Shown: positions 26,594-39,125, counted from the first letter of the stretch. The stretch: 64,000 nt of DNA from Streptacidiphilus sp. ASG 303 (GCF_020991365.1 NZ_JAJLRA010000008.1:62001-126000), one strand, 5' to 3'. Program-made: numbers and translations. The notes: a model not told the origin generated them from the sequence alone.

Positions 26594-26606
26594 TCAACAG
26601 TGTTGA
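26594..26606. promoter_or_regulatory. 13-bp inverted repeat TCAACAGTGTTGA in the divergent promoter region
   Basis: Exact 6-1-6 palindrome in an AT-rich patch between the divergent HTH-methyltransferase and lipoprotein genes. It overlaps the candidate -35 (TTGACT, 26603-26608) of the lipoprotein promoter; an 18-bp spacer leads to TCTGAT at 26627. A plausible target for the HTH domain of the adjacent gene. Confidence 0.5.
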
Positions 26607-26675
26607 CTCGGTTAACAAAGCCATGCTCTGATGGCTTCGCCCCACCGCCTCCACCGTCCCCGAAGGAGAACCACC

Positions 26676-27431
26676 ATGGGCCGCCGCACCCGCAGCACCC
26701 TCCTCCTGGCCGCCGCCTGCGGTGCCGCCGTCGCGCTCACCGCCTGCGGCCCGGGCGGCGCGGGCGGCGGGAGCGCCTCCGGGGCGCCCGCCGCGGCCTC
26801 CCCCGCGCCGTCCCCCACGGGCCTCGCCGACCTGGGCGCGCAGCAGATAGCCGCCAGGGCCTCGGCCGCCATGAAGTCCCTCCACTCCGTCACCGTGGAC
26901 ATGAAGGGCGCGCCCGGCGGGGACGTCCCCGGATTCCACATGCGGATGGACACCAGGGGCGACTGCGCCGGCACGCTGGACCTGGGCAAGGGCGGCGCCG
27001 AGCTGGTCAAGGCCGGCCGGACCGTCTACCTCAGGTACGACGAGGCCTTCTGGAGGTCGCAGGGGAAGGACGGCGCGGCGGCCGCCCGGTACCTCCACGG
27101 CCGCTGGGTCAGGATCCGGAGCACCGACTCCGACTACAAGGACATGGCGTCCATGTGCGACCTCCGCGACCTCCTCGGCGGGTTCGACGAGGACACCGCC
27201 GGCATGAGGAAGGGCGCCCGCACCACCGTCGGCGGCAGGGCCGCCGTCGTCCTGAGCGGGAAGGACGGCAAGGCTACCGAGACCGCGTACGTCGCGACGG
27301 AGGGCAGGCCCTGGGTGCTCCAGCTGGTGTCCACGGGCGGCGGCGACGACGGCACCGTCCGCTTCAGCGGCTTCGACCGGCCCGTCGCCGCCCGGGTGCC
27401 GGCGGCGAAGGACGTCACCACCCTCGGCTGA
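26676..27431 (+). CDS. Secreted lipoprotein, LolA/LppX-like size and pattern
   Basis: 251 aa. Signal peptide with lipobox LTAC (Cys ~25), then a Gly/Ala/Pro linker. The soluble domain has alternating beta segments (SVTVDMKGA, RTVYLRYDEAFW, AAVVLSGKDGKATETAYVA, PWVLQLVSTGG), the general look of LppX/LolA-fold actinobacterial lipoproteins; this fold call is tentative. It is probably anchored on the outer face of the membrane. The ATG at 26676 follows gaaggagaacc. It diverges from paralogue 1 of the HTH-methyltransferase and ends at a 21-bp terminator. Confidence 0.75.
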   Translation: MGRRTRSTLLLAAACGAAVALTACGPGGAGGGSASGAPAAASPAPSPTGLADLGAQQIAARASAAMKSLHSVTVDMKGAPGGDVPGFHMRMDTRGDCAGTLDLGKGGAELVKAGRTVYLRYDEAFWRSQGKDGAAAARYLHGRWVRIRSTDSDYKDMASMCDLRDLLGGFDEDTAGMRKGARTTVGGRAAVVLSGKDGKATETAYVATEGRPWVLQLVSTGGGDDGTVRFSGFDRPVAARVPAAKDVTTLG

Positions 27432-27512
27432 CCCCGCGGCGCCCCGCCGGGCCCCGCGCCCGACCCCGGCCCGGCCCTGTCCGGCGGGCCCGGACCGGCG
27501 GGCGGAGGACCA

Positions 27513-27558
27513 CCGCCGGGCGGCGCACCCGTCGGCGGACGGGTGCGCCGCCCGGCGG
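27513..27558 (+). terminator. Terminator after the lipoprotein gene (21-bp stem)
   Basis: Perfect 21-bp inverted repeat (27513-27533 with 27538-27558), 4-nt loop. About 80 bp after the lipoprotein stop and 60 bp before the PPOX gene. Confidence 0.85.
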
Positions 27559-27620
27559 CGGAGAGGGATGCTGGAGCGGTACCCGCACCCCCGTCCGCAC
27601 CCCGCCCGAGGTGGAAGCGC

Positions 27621-28076
27621 ATGGCAGAGCACCTCCCGCCCGCCCTCGAAGCCCTCCTGGGCTCCGCCCGCACCGCGGCCCTGGCCACCCTCAAGCGCGA
27701 CGGCCGACCGCAGCTCTCCAACGTCAGCTGCACCTGGGACCCGGCCTCGTGCACCGTCCGCATCTCCACCACCGACGGCCGGGCCAAGACCGCCAACCTG
27801 CGCCGCGACCCGCGGGCGAGCCTCTACGCCACCACCCCCGACTTCGGCGCGTACGCCGTCGCCGAGGGCACCGCCGAGCTGACCCCGGTCGCCGCCGACC
27901 CGCACGACGCGGTCGCGGACGAGCTGGTCGAGGTGTACCGGCTCATCCAGGGCGAGCACCCCGACTGGGAGGAGTACCGCGCCGCGATGGTGGCCGACCG
28001 GCGGCTGGTGGTGCGCCTCCGCGTCGACCGCCTGTACGGCTGGGCGCCGGTGGACGCTCCCCGGACAGATGATTAG
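27621..28076 (+). CDS. PPOX-class (pyridoxamine-phosphate-oxidase fold) F420/flavin-dependent protein
   Basis: 151 aa. Split-barrel flavin/F420-binding fold: AALATLKRDGRPQLSNVSCTW, TTDGRAKTANLRRDPRASLYATT, and a C-terminal VVRLRVDRLYGW strand. This resembles the F420-dependent 'PPOX class' family; cofactor choice cannot be read from sequence alone. The ATG at 27621 follows a gaggtggaag stretch. The fused ABC transporter starts 11 bp after its stop, but that gene appears to have its own promoter inside this gene's end. Confidence 0.85.
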   Translation: MAEHLPPALEALLGSARTAALATLKRDGRPQLSNVSCTWDPASCTVRISTTDGRAKTANLRRDPRASLYATTPDFGAYAVAEGTAELTPVAADPHDAVADELVEVYRLIQGEHPDWEEYRAAMVADRRLVVRLRVDRLYGWAPVDAPRTDD

Positions 28077-28085
28077 TATCTCTAA
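28051..28085 (+). promoter_or_regulatory. Promoter and candidate operator of the fused ABC transporter
   Basis: TGGACG (28051-28056), 17-bp spacer, TAGTAT (28074-28079), then the ATG at 28088 with no ribosome-binding site, implying a leaderless transcript. The inverted repeat TTAG-N5-CTAA (28073-28085) overlaps the -10 and the presumed start, a good position for a repressor site (MarR/TetR type). Confidence 0.6.
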
Positions 28086-28087
28086 AT

Positions 28088-32143
<4,056 letters not shown>

Positions 32144-32473
32144 TCCGCCCCCCGCCCCGCACGACGACCCCGTCCGGCCGCGCCCGACCCCTCCGGGGGC
32201 CGGGCGCGGCCGGACGCGCACGAGCCGCCGCTCCGCCTGCCGGACGGGCCGCGCGCCCCCTCCACGTCCCCTCCCCGGGTCCCCTCCGCCTCCACCCGCC
32301 CTCCTCCCGGCCCTCCCGCCCCCTCCTCGGAACCCGCCCCGCGCGCCCCTGAACCGAACCGCGCGCCGGGGCGTACGAGAGGCGACCGACACGGCACCCG
32401 CGCGGTGCACCGTCCGCCAGTACCCGGCAGCCCTGCTCTTCCCGCAGGCTCCCGCCGCCACCGAGGAGGCCTG
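32144..32473. other. Intergenic region downstream of the ABC exporter
   Basis: 330 bp holding a terminator hairpin (32171-32216), a C-rich stretch and the gaggagg ribosome-binding site of the next gene. No other structure recognised. Confidence 0.6.
32171..32216 (+). terminator. Terminator after the ABC exporter gene
   Basis: Perfect 16-bp stem (32171-32186 with 32201-32216) with a 14-nt loop, 28 bp after the stop codon. Confidence 0.75.
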
Positions 32474-33496
32474 ATGCGTATGCGTACGCCCAACCGACCG
32501 CCGACGGACGACCGAAGGCCGTCCCGCGGCGGCCCCGGACAGTCACGGCTGCTGCGGATGCTGGCCGTCGGCCTCGTCGCGGTGGTCGTGCCCCTGTGGG
32601 TGTACAAGCAGGGCGGCGGCAGCACCCCGGCCGCGCAGGCCGTCGCCTCGGACAGCCTGCCCGCGGGCACCGTCCAGACCGCCTTCGGCCCGCTCACCCC
32701 GGACGAGCGGACCTTCGTCACCAAGGTCCGGCTGGCCGGGCTCTGGGAGCTGCCCAGCGGCATGATGGCGCAGACGCACACCACCAACCCGTCCGTGCAC
32801 GTCGCCGCCCAGCACCTGATCGACGGCCACAAGAAGCTCGACGCCCAGACCCTCAAGATCGCGGCGGAGCTCGGGATGGGCCTCCCCAACCAGCCGTCCG
32901 ACCAGCAGCAGGGCTTCCTCCAGCAGGAGCAGGCCGCGCAGGGTCCGGCCTTCGACCGCACCTTCGCCCAGCTGCTGCGCACCCAGCACGGGATCATCTT
33001 CGGGGCCATCGCCAAGATCCGGAACAGCACCCGCAACACCCTGGTCCGCCAGCTCGCCGACAGCGCCAACAACACCGTGCTGGACCACATCACCGTGCTG
33101 GAGAGGACCGGCGTCGTCGACTTCGACTCCATCGCCGCGGCCGCCACGCAGCCGCCCGCGCCGCCGGCCCCGCTGCCGCCCGGCGTGGCCGTGGGCCAGG
33201 CACTCCCCGTCACCCAGCTCGCCAACGCCTGGGCCGCCAGCAGCGGCGCCGCGGGCGTCCCCGCCGCCGGCACGGTCCAGGGATCCACCCAGCAGCAGTC
33301 CGGCCAGGTCGGGCAGCCCGGCCAGCCCGGACAGGTCGGGCAGCCCGGACAGGTCGGACAGGCGGGCCAGACGGGCCAGGTCGGCACCGGCGTCCAGATC
33401 GGGCAGGGCGTCCAGAGCGGACAGGGCGGACAGGGCGTCCAGGGCGTCACCGGCACCTCCACCGGCACCACGACGGGCTCCACCGGCGGCTACTGA
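32474..33496 (+). CDS. DUF4142 secreted or anchored protein with Gly/Gln-repeat tail
   Basis: 340 aa. One N-terminal membrane segment (LLRMLAVGLVAVVVPLWVYK), then a helical DUF4142 (ferritin-like-looking) domain with TPDERTFVTKVRLAGLWELP, HVAAQHLIDGHKKLDAQTL and TRNTLVRQLADSANNTVLDH. From ~275 the chain is GQVGQPGQ-type repeats. The biochemical role of DUF4142 is not established. The ATG at 32474 follows gaggagg by 5 nt. The DUF1996 gene begins 109 bp downstream and carries a similar Gln/Gly linker, suggesting the two products work in the same extracellular layer. Confidence 0.85.
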   Translation: MRMRTPNRPPTDDRRPSRGGPGQSRLLRMLAVGLVAVVVPLWVYKQGGGSTPAAQAVASDSLPAGTVQTAFGPLTPDERTFVTKVRLAGLWELPSGMMAQTHTTNPSVHVAAQHLIDGHKKLDAQTLKIAAELGMGLPNQPSDQQQGFLQQEQAAQGPAFDRTFAQLLRTQHGIIFGAIAKIRNSTRNTLVRQLADSANNTVLDHITVLERTGVVDFDSIAAAATQPPAPPAPLPPGVAVGQALPVTQLANAWAASSGAAGVPAAGTVQGSTQQQSGQVGQPGQPGQVGQPGQVGQAGQTGQVGTGVQIGQGVQSGQGGQGVQGVTGTSTGTTTGSTGGY

Positions 33497-33605
33497 CCCC
33501 GCCCCGACCTGCCGACCGGCCGACCCGCCCCTCACCACCGGCCACCCGCCGGCGGCCGTCCTCCTCCCACCGCCACCCACCGTTGAAAGGGAGAGTGCTT
33601 CGACG

Positions 33606-34811
33606 ATGTTCGGGACCTCCGACCCGCAGACGCCGGCCCCGCGCAGCGCGCACCGGTTCCGCCGCACCCGCCGCACCTGGACAGCCCTCGCCGTCGGCCT
33701 GGCCGTGGCCGGCGGCGGCCTCGCCGTGGTCAACCAGACCGCCCTCGCCCACACCTGGCGCTACGGCTCCGGAACGCCCGTGGCAGCCGCCTCCCCGGCC
33801 CCCTCCGCCACGGGCGTCCAGAACCAGAGCAGCCAGGTCGGCCAGGGGGGCCAGGCCCAGGGCGGCCAGGCGCCGAACGGACAGGCCCAGAACGGCCAGA
33901 ACGGCCAGAACGGCGGCGGCGCACAGAACGCCTCCCCGCTCTCCCGGCGCGACTTCACCGACATCACCAGGGTCGGGCCCAACGTCAGGGAGCCCCGCAC
34001 CCGCCGCGGCGGATCACGCGGCGTCTTCTTCTCCCGCTGCGGCGTGAGCGACCACAACAACCCCGACAACTTCATCGTCGCCCCGGGCGTCTCCAACGGC
34101 GCCCACCACATGCACGACTACGTCGGCAACAAGACCAGCGACGGCTTCTCCAACGACCAGACCCTCGCGGCCGCCGGCACCACCTGCGTCCGCAACGACC
34201 GCTCCGCCTACTTCTGGCCGGTCCTGCGGCTGCGCAACAACGTGCAGGAGGCCGACGCCAACGCGCCCGGCGGCGGACAGGACCAGAACGTCGGCCAGAT
34301 CCTCAAGCCCGCCGCGGTGAGCCTGCAGTTCCGCGGCAACCCCGTCGCCAAGGTCGTCCCGATGCCCCGCTTCATGCGCGTCATCACCGGCGACGCCAAG
34401 GCGGTCACCAACGGCACGGCCAACGCCAGGGCGCAGTGGACCTGCAGCGGCTTCACCGACCGCCGCCTCTCCGACACGTACCCCGTGTGCCCCGGCGGCC
34501 GCCGCACGATCCGGGTCCTGGACTTCCCCAGCTGCTGGGACGGGAAGAACACCGACAGCGCCAACCACCGCACCCACGTGGTCTTCCCCGACCCGCGCAC
34601 GGGACGCTGCGCGGCCGGCCTCAAGCCGGTGCCGCAGCTGCGGATGGTCCTCTCCTACAACGTCCCGCGCGGCCAGGTCTTCGCGCTCGACACCTTCCCG
34701 GAGCAGCTCCACAAGGCGGTCACCGACCACGGGGACTTCGTCAACGTGATGTCCGACCGCCTGATGCGCGCGGTGGTGGGCTGCATCAACGCCAACCACC
34801 GCTGCGCCTGA
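33606..34811 (+). CDS. Secreted DUF1996 protein
   Basis: 401 aa. An Arg-rich N-terminus and hydrophobic signal (TWTALAVGLAVAGGGLAVV), a Gln/Asn/Gly-rich linker (~75-108), then a ~290-residue DUF1996 domain: FFSRCGVSDHNNPDN, GAHHMHDYVGN, WTCSGFTDRRLSDTYPVCPGG, FPSCWDGKNTDSANHRTHVV. The several Cys and conserved His residues fit an extracellular metal-dependent or carbohydrate-related domain, but no activity is established. The ATG at 33606 follows aaagggagag at a somewhat long spacing. Followed by a 16-bp terminator stem. Confidence 0.88.
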   Translation: MFGTSDPQTPAPRSAHRFRRTRRTWTALAVGLAVAGGGLAVVNQTALAHTWRYGSGTPVAAASPAPSATGVQNQSSQVGQGGQAQGGQAPNGQAQNGQNGQNGGGAQNASPLSRRDFTDITRVGPNVREPRTRRGGSRGVFFSRCGVSDHNNPDNFIVAPGVSNGAHHMHDYVGNKTSDGFSNDQTLAAAGTTCVRNDRSAYFWPVLRLRNNVQEADANAPGGGQDQNVGQILKPAAVSLQFRGNPVAKVVPMPRFMRVITGDAKAVTNGTANARAQWTCSGFTDRRLSDTYPVCPGGRRTIRVLDFPSCWDGKNTDSANHRTHVVFPDPRTGRCAAGLKPVPQLRMVLSYNVPRGQVFALDTFPEQLHKAVTDHGDFVNVMSDRLMRAVVGCINANHRCA

Positions 34812-34884
34812 CCCCGGGCAGCCCGGACAGCCGAACGGCCGGGCAGCCGGGCCGCACGGCGCACCGGCTCCCCGGTGCCGGGCC

Positions 34885-34920
34885 GCGGCCGCTCCGCTGC
34901 CGCCGCAGCGGAGCGGCCGC
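34885..34920 (+). terminator. Terminator after the DUF1996 gene
   Basis: Perfect 16-bp stem (34885-34900 with 34905-34920), 4-nt loop cgcc. Confidence 0.8.
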
Positions 34921-34972
34921 CTCCGTACCAGGGGGGCGGCCCCCGTCGCGCCGCGCGCCGGGGGCGACCGCC

Positions 34973-35000
34973 ACCCGGTACCCGGTACCCGGTACCCGGT
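34973..35000. repeat. Tandem heptamer ACCCGGT, four copies
   Basis: Four consecutive copies of acccggt in the short convergent intergenic space before the ATP-grasp gene. Non-coding simple-sequence repeat. Confidence 0.75.
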
Positions 35001-35042
35001 CTCCCGACCTCCCGGCCCGGGCCCCCGGCCGGCCCGGCGTCC

Positions 35043-35936
35043 TCAGCAGGAGACCAGCGCCGCCAGCAGCGGCGCGGGGTCCGCGCCCTGCGGCAGGTCG
35101 CTGACCTGCCCGTCGCCGACCTCCACGACCTGCCAGCGCCCGTCGTCCTCCCGGACCGCCAGGTCGGTCGTCACGAACCGGCACCCCAGCGCGTGCACCA
35201 GCGGCCGCACCGCCCCCAGGTCGGGATCGGCTGCCGGTGTGCCCCCGGCGAGGACGGCCGCGTCCGGATGCGGCGTCACCAGGGCGGCCTCCCCGTCCAC
35301 CCACCACACCCGCCACTCCTCGGCCCGGCCCCCGCGCAGCCGGTACCGCTCGAAGCGGCGCAGCACCACGCCCCCGGTCAGGAACTCCCCCTGCAGCTCG
35401 ACGAACCGGGACACCACCCGGTGCAGCGCGGCCGTGTCCGCCAGGTCCGGGACGAAGCAGGCCTCCTCCCACTCGTGCTTGCGGGACTTCACGAAGTCCT
35501 TCACGACCGCCGGTCCCGTACCGCCCAGCCGGCGGGCCGCGGCGGCCAGCTCCTGCGGCGGCGGCACCGCCGCACCCGGCAGCCAGGTGCTCTGCGGCGT
35601 GGCCCCCTCGAACGCCCCGTACCAGCCGGGGAGTTCGTGCGCGGCCGTGTACCCGGCGGGCGTCGTCAGCAGCGTGCAGCCCCGCGCGGCCAGGGCCCGG
35701 GCCAGGGGCGTGTAGGCCGCCGACGGGACCATCCAGCCCCGGTACCAGGCGGCGGACGGTCCGCGCGGCACCCGGCGCACCGCCGCCTCCGCTTCACCGG
35801 CCAGCAGCGCGTCGTGGTCCACGAGCGCGGTGTCGCCGCCCAGTTCACGGACCACCTCCGCCTCGCCGGCGAAGTGTCCGTCCGTACGGTGCGGCGCGAG
35901 GGGGTCGCAGGGCAGCAGGATCACCGGAGCGGTCAC
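35043..35936 (-). CDS. ATP-grasp domain protein (R2K/DUF4343-like)
   Basis: 297 aa. An N-terminal pre-ATP-grasp region (VILLPCDPLAPHRTD) is followed by an ATP-grasp-like core with AVVKDFVKSRKHEW, GEFLTGGVVLRRFERYRL, EWRVWWVDGEAALV and WQVVEVGDGQVSDLP, the closing strand. This pattern matches the R2K clade of ATP-grasp proteins as I remember it; members ligate or modify peptides or RNA ends in various contexts, so the substrate is open. The GTG at 35936 has no ribosome-binding site but a TACGCT -10-like element lies just upstream (possible leaderless message). It starts 25 bp after the stop of the HTH-protein gene on the same strand, so the two may be one unit. Confidence 0.75.
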   Translation of the reverse strand: MTAPVILLPCDPLAPHRTDGHFAGEAEVVRELGGDTALVDHDALLAGEAEAAVRRVPRGPSAAWYRGWMVPSAAYTPLARALAARGCTLLTTPAGYTAAHELPGWYGAFEGATPQSTWLPGAAVPPPQELAAAARRLGGTGPAVVKDFVKSRKHEWEEACFVPDLADTAALHRVVSRFVELQGEFLTGGVVLRRFERYRLRGGRAEEWRVWWVDGEAALVTPHPDAAVLAGGTPAADPDLGAVRPLVHALGCRFVTTDLAVREDDGRWQVVEVGDGQVSDLPQGADPAPLLAALVSC

Positions 35937-35961
35937 CCGGCCAGCGTAGGCCCCGGCCGTC

Positions 35962-36666
35962 TCACCCGGTCCCGGCTTCCGCGCACTCCGCCCCGGCGGC
36001 CTCCGTACCGTCAGCACCCTTACCGGTCACGTCGTGCGCCGCCGAATCCGTCGGCCCGGCCGGTCCGGCAGGTCCGGCCGGCCCCGCCGTGCTTCCGTCC
36101 GGGCGCCAGTCCTCCGGGGCGAGGTCCCGGTCGTGCACGGCGCCGGGGTCCACCACGGCCGACAGCTCCGCACCGCGCAGCCCCTCGCACGGCAGTCCGG
36201 TGGCGGCCAGCAGGACCGTCGTCGCCACCGGGACCGCGATCGCGGGCCGCCACTCCGGCAGCACGACGAAGGACGTGTCCGCGCCCACCCGGACCACCCG
36301 CGCCCGCAGACGCCGCCGCTCCACCGCCGCGGGCCGCCCCGGCACGGACCCCCCGGACACCGCGGCCCCCGCCCCGGCGGCACCGGCCCGGCCGCCCCCG
36401 GCCGCCTCCCCGGACGCCGCGCCGGCCGCCTCCCCGGTCGGCGGGGCGGCTGCCCGCACCCGCCCCGGACGCCGCCGCGGCGCACCGCCCAGCACCACCC
36501 CGGCCTCGCGCAGCAGCCGCCGCACCTCGCTCTGCGCCCGGTGCGACGCCACCGCGAGGTCCTTCACCCGCGCGCCGTCCTCGTACGCCGACCTGAGGTC
36601 TGCGGCGAGACGGGCACGCGCGGCCACGTCCGCGGGCTGCTGGCCGGACTCTTCGACGGCGGTCAT
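35962..36666 (-). CDS. HTH-containing protein of unknown function
   Basis: 234 aa. Residues ~15-60 (ARARLAADLRSAYEDGARVK, then DLAVASHRAQSEVRRLLREAGV) look like a homeodomain-like helix-turn-helix preceded by a helix. Then comes an Ala/Gly-rich linker and a small beta-rich domain (RLRARVVRVGADTSFVVLPEWRPAIAVPVATTVLLAATGL), and an acidic Ala/Gly tail. I do not recognise a named family. A DNA-binding role is inferred from the HTH. It lies just upstream of the ATP-grasp gene on the same strand. The ATG at 36666 follows ggagg at ~10 nt. Confidence 0.6.
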   Translation of the reverse strand: MTAVEESGQQPADVAARARLAADLRSAYEDGARVKDLAVASHRAQSEVRRLLREAGVVLGGAPRRRPGRVRAAAPPTGEAAGAASGEAAGGGRAGAAGAGAAVSGGSVPGRPAAVERRRLRARVVRVGADTSFVVLPEWRPAIAVPVATTVLLAATGLPCEGLRGAELSAVVDPGAVHDRDLAPEDWRPDGSTAGPAGPAGPAGPTDSAAHDVTGKGADGTEAAGAECAEAGTG

Positions 36667-37078
36667 GGGGCGGGGTCCTCCGGTCTGGGATTCCGAAGAT
36701 CATCCCCCATGCCCGTCACCGCGCACCAGGGGACCCGTCGCAACGGACCCCGCGCCCGCTCCCCGTCGGCCGGCGGCGGACGGGGATGCGGATACCGGAC
36801 GCCCGGCTTGAACGCGGCTGCGCCGGGTGCCCGGTGCAGCCGTGCTTTTGTGATCGACATAACAACTTCGACAGGGACGATCAAAAAAAGCCAGAACAAG
36901 ACAGTTGTGGTCTGAGGGGCGTGCGCGACCCTGTGTCCACGTGTCGCGGCCCGCCGCTCCGATCCCATCGGATCCGTGCGTCGGCCGTCGGCGCGGAGCC
37001 GCATCCGCACAGGCCAGGAGCACCGCACGCGATCCGTGCGGGGCTGCCTGCCGCCCGGTTCCCACAGTGAGGTGGAAC
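36667..37078. other. Divergent intergenic region with an AT-rich island
   Basis: 412 bp between the HTH gene and the secreted lipase gene. Most is GC-rich, but 36840-36915 is strikingly AT-rich, with a run of seven A (within gatcaaaaaaagcc) and segments such as cataacaacttcgacag. It likely holds the lipase promoter; a short non-coding RNA cannot be excluded. The gaggtgg ribosome-binding site precedes 37079. Confidence 0.5.
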
Positions 37079-37906
37079 ATGGCGCACGACCGCACCAGAC
37101 CGAACAGAAGAGCCCTGGTCCGCACCTGGGCCGTCGTATGGGTGGCGGCGGCCACCCTGTTCGGCGGAGGGGTGATGGCCGCCGGCACCGCCCAGGCGAG
37201 CACACAGACCGACTACGTCGCCCTCGGCGACTCCTACAGCGCGGGCGTCGGGACCAGGACGTACGACCTGGACAGCACCTGCCAGCGGTCATCGAAGTCG
37301 TACCCCGCCCTGTGGGCGTCCCGCTACGGCACCCAGAGCTTCTCCTTCACCGCCTGCACCGGGGCCACCACCCAGACCGTCCAGAGCAGCCAGCTCGGCC
37401 CGCTCAACAGCGGCACCGACCTGGTGACGATCACCGCGGGCGGCAACGACGCCGGCTTCGCCGACGTCGTCACCGCCTGCCGCACCAGCAGCGACGCCGA
37501 CTGCTTCGGCAAGCTCGACAACGCCGAGTCCATCATCCGCAACACCCTGCCGGGCCGACTGGACAGCCTGTACGGGGCGATCCGCAGCAGGGCGCCCTAC
37601 GCCCGGGTCGTCGTCCTCAGCTACCCCCAGCTGTACGAGACCGGGAGCTGCTTCGGCGGGATCGCCCTCAACCGCCGCCAGCGCATCGACGACGTCGGCC
37701 TCATCATGAACTCCACCCTCCGGGACCGCGCCCAGGCGGCCGGCTTCACCTTCGCCGACGTCGACGGCAGGTTCGCCGGACACCGGCTGTGCTCCGGCAC
37801 CCAGTGGCTCAACGGCCCCTCCATCCCGCTGTCGGACTCCTACCACCCCAACGTCGACGGCCACGCCTCGGGCTACCTGCCCACGCTCAGCGCACTCGTC
37901 CAGTAG
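37079..37906 (+). CDS. Secreted SGNH/GDSL hydrolase (lipase/esterase)
   Basis: 275 aa. Signal peptide ending near ASTQ (~41). SGNH blocks: I GDSYSAG (S52 nucleophile), II Gly after the PLNSGTDLVTI strand, III GGND, V SDSYHPN (D253, H256). Cys pairs (CQRSS, CTGATT, CRTSSDADC) suggest the disulfide-stabilised Streptomyces extracellular lipases. It hydrolyses ester lipids outside the cell; the preferred substrate is not readable. The ATG at 37079 follows gaggtgg. Monocistronic, ending at a hairpin. Confidence 0.92.
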   Translation: MAHDRTRPNRRALVRTWAVVWVAAATLFGGGVMAAGTAQASTQTDYVALGDSYSAGVGTRTYDLDSTCQRSSKSYPALWASRYGTQSFSFTACTGATTQTVQSSQLGPLNSGTDLVTITAGGNDAGFADVVTACRTSSDADCFGKLDNAESIIRNTLPGRLDSLYGAIRSRAPYARVVVLSYPQLYETGSCFGGIALNRRQRIDDVGLIMNSTLRDRAQAAGFTFADVDGRFAGHRLCSGTQWLNGPSIPLSDSYHPNVDGHASGYLPTLSALVQ

Positions 37907-37977
37907 CCGCGGCCCGCGCACGGCGCGGCCTGCGACGCACCCTTGCGGAGTCGGAACCGACGGGGTGCACCCCAGCC

Positions 37978-38011
37978 GGCCCGCTCCTGCCCCCACGGGC
38001 AGGGGCGGGCC
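37978..38011 (+). terminator. Terminator after the lipase gene
   Basis: 15-bp stem (37978-37992 with 37997-38011) containing one G-U pair, 4-nt loop; no strong U tract. Confidence 0.65.
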
Positions 38012-38204
38012 GTTCCGCACCGGCCTCCCGGCCCGCGGGCGGCCCCCCGCGCCGGCCACCGGGAGCTCCGCCCGGCCCCCGGCCCGGCGGCACTCCCCTC
38101 CTTCGGACCGGACCCTCTGGGGCCGGATTCCGGCGTGACCGGTCCTCAGGTGCCCTTCTGCGAAGTCCAGCCAATGACGGCGAGGAGAATTATCATTCCC
38201 GCTT

Positions 38205-39125
38205 ATGGAGATCAGGCAGTTGAAGTACTTCATCGCCGTGGCCGAGGAAGCCAACTTCACGCGCGCCGCCCAGCGCGTGCACATCAGCCAGCCGGGCATC
38301 AGCGCCCAGATCCGCCAGCTCGAGAACGACCTCGGGGCAACCCTGTTCGACCGGTCGGGCCGCGGCGCCGGCCTGACCGCGGTCGGCGAGGTCGCGCTCG
38401 CCCACGCCCGGGAGGTGGTCGCCGCGGCGCAGTCGCTCCGCCGGTCGGTCGACGAGATGAACGGGCTTGTCCGGGGGAAGCTCGTGGTGGGCATGGTCAC
38501 CGCCTGTACCGTCACCCCGCTGTTCGACGCGCTGTCCGCCTTCCACCGTGCGCACCCCGGTGTGGAGGTCAGCCTGATCGAGGACGACTCCGACAGGCTC
38601 GTCGGGCACGTCCGCGAGGGCAGGGCCGACATGGCGCTGATCGGTGCGGCCGGCGGACCGCCGGCGGGACTCGACGGATGGCCGATCATCACCGAACCCG
38701 TCGTTGCAGCCGTCCCCGCCGGCCACCCGCTCGCCGAACGGGGCCGGATCCCCCTCGCCGAACTTGTCGGCCACCCGATCATCTGCCTGCCGCAGGGCAC
38801 CGGCGTCCGCGCGGCTTTCGACCGGTCGGCCGCCGCCCTGGGCCTCACCCCGGCCGTCGCCCTCCAGGCGAGCGCTCCGGGCGCGGTGGCCGCGCTGGCG
38901 CTGCGCGGCCTCGGCGTGGCCGTGCTCTCCGAGTCCATGGCCGCCCGGTACGAGGGGCTGCGGACCGTCCCCATCGCCGACGCCGGAGTCCCGGCCGTAC
39001 TGGCGCTCATCACCGCGACGACCGGGAGCCCTGCACTCCGCGAACTGCTGGCGTACTGCCGCCGGTTCTTCGGGGAGCCGCAGCCGGCGGGAGCGGCCCC
39101 GCTGGGCGGCCTGGCCGCCGGGTAG
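38205..39125 (+). CDS. LysR-family transcriptional regulator
   Basis: 306 aa, normal LTTR length. N-terminal winged HTH (MEIRQLKYFIAVAEEANFTR, then AAQRVHISQPGISAQIRQLE), then an effector-binding domain (LVVGMVTACTVTPLFDAL onwards). The ATG at 38205 is the canonical LTTR start; the nearest ribosome-binding stretch (gaggagaa) is rather far. It is convergent with a 14-TM MFS exporter gene ending 55 bp away and may regulate it, although LTTR targets are more often divergent. Confidence 0.9.
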   Translation: MEIRQLKYFIAVAEEANFTRAAQRVHISQPGISAQIRQLENDLGATLFDRSGRGAGLTAVGEVALAHAREVVAAAQSLRRSVDEMNGLVRGKLVVGMVTACTVTPLFDALSAFHRAHPGVEVSLIEDDSDRLVGHVREGRADMALIGAAGGPPAGLDGWPIITEPVVAAVPAGHPLAERGRIPLAELVGHPIICLPQGTGVRAAFDRSAAALGLTPAVALQASAPGAVAALALRGLGVAVLSESMAARYEGLRTVPIADAGVPAVLALITATTGSPALRELLAYCRRFFGEPQPAGAAPLGGLAAG

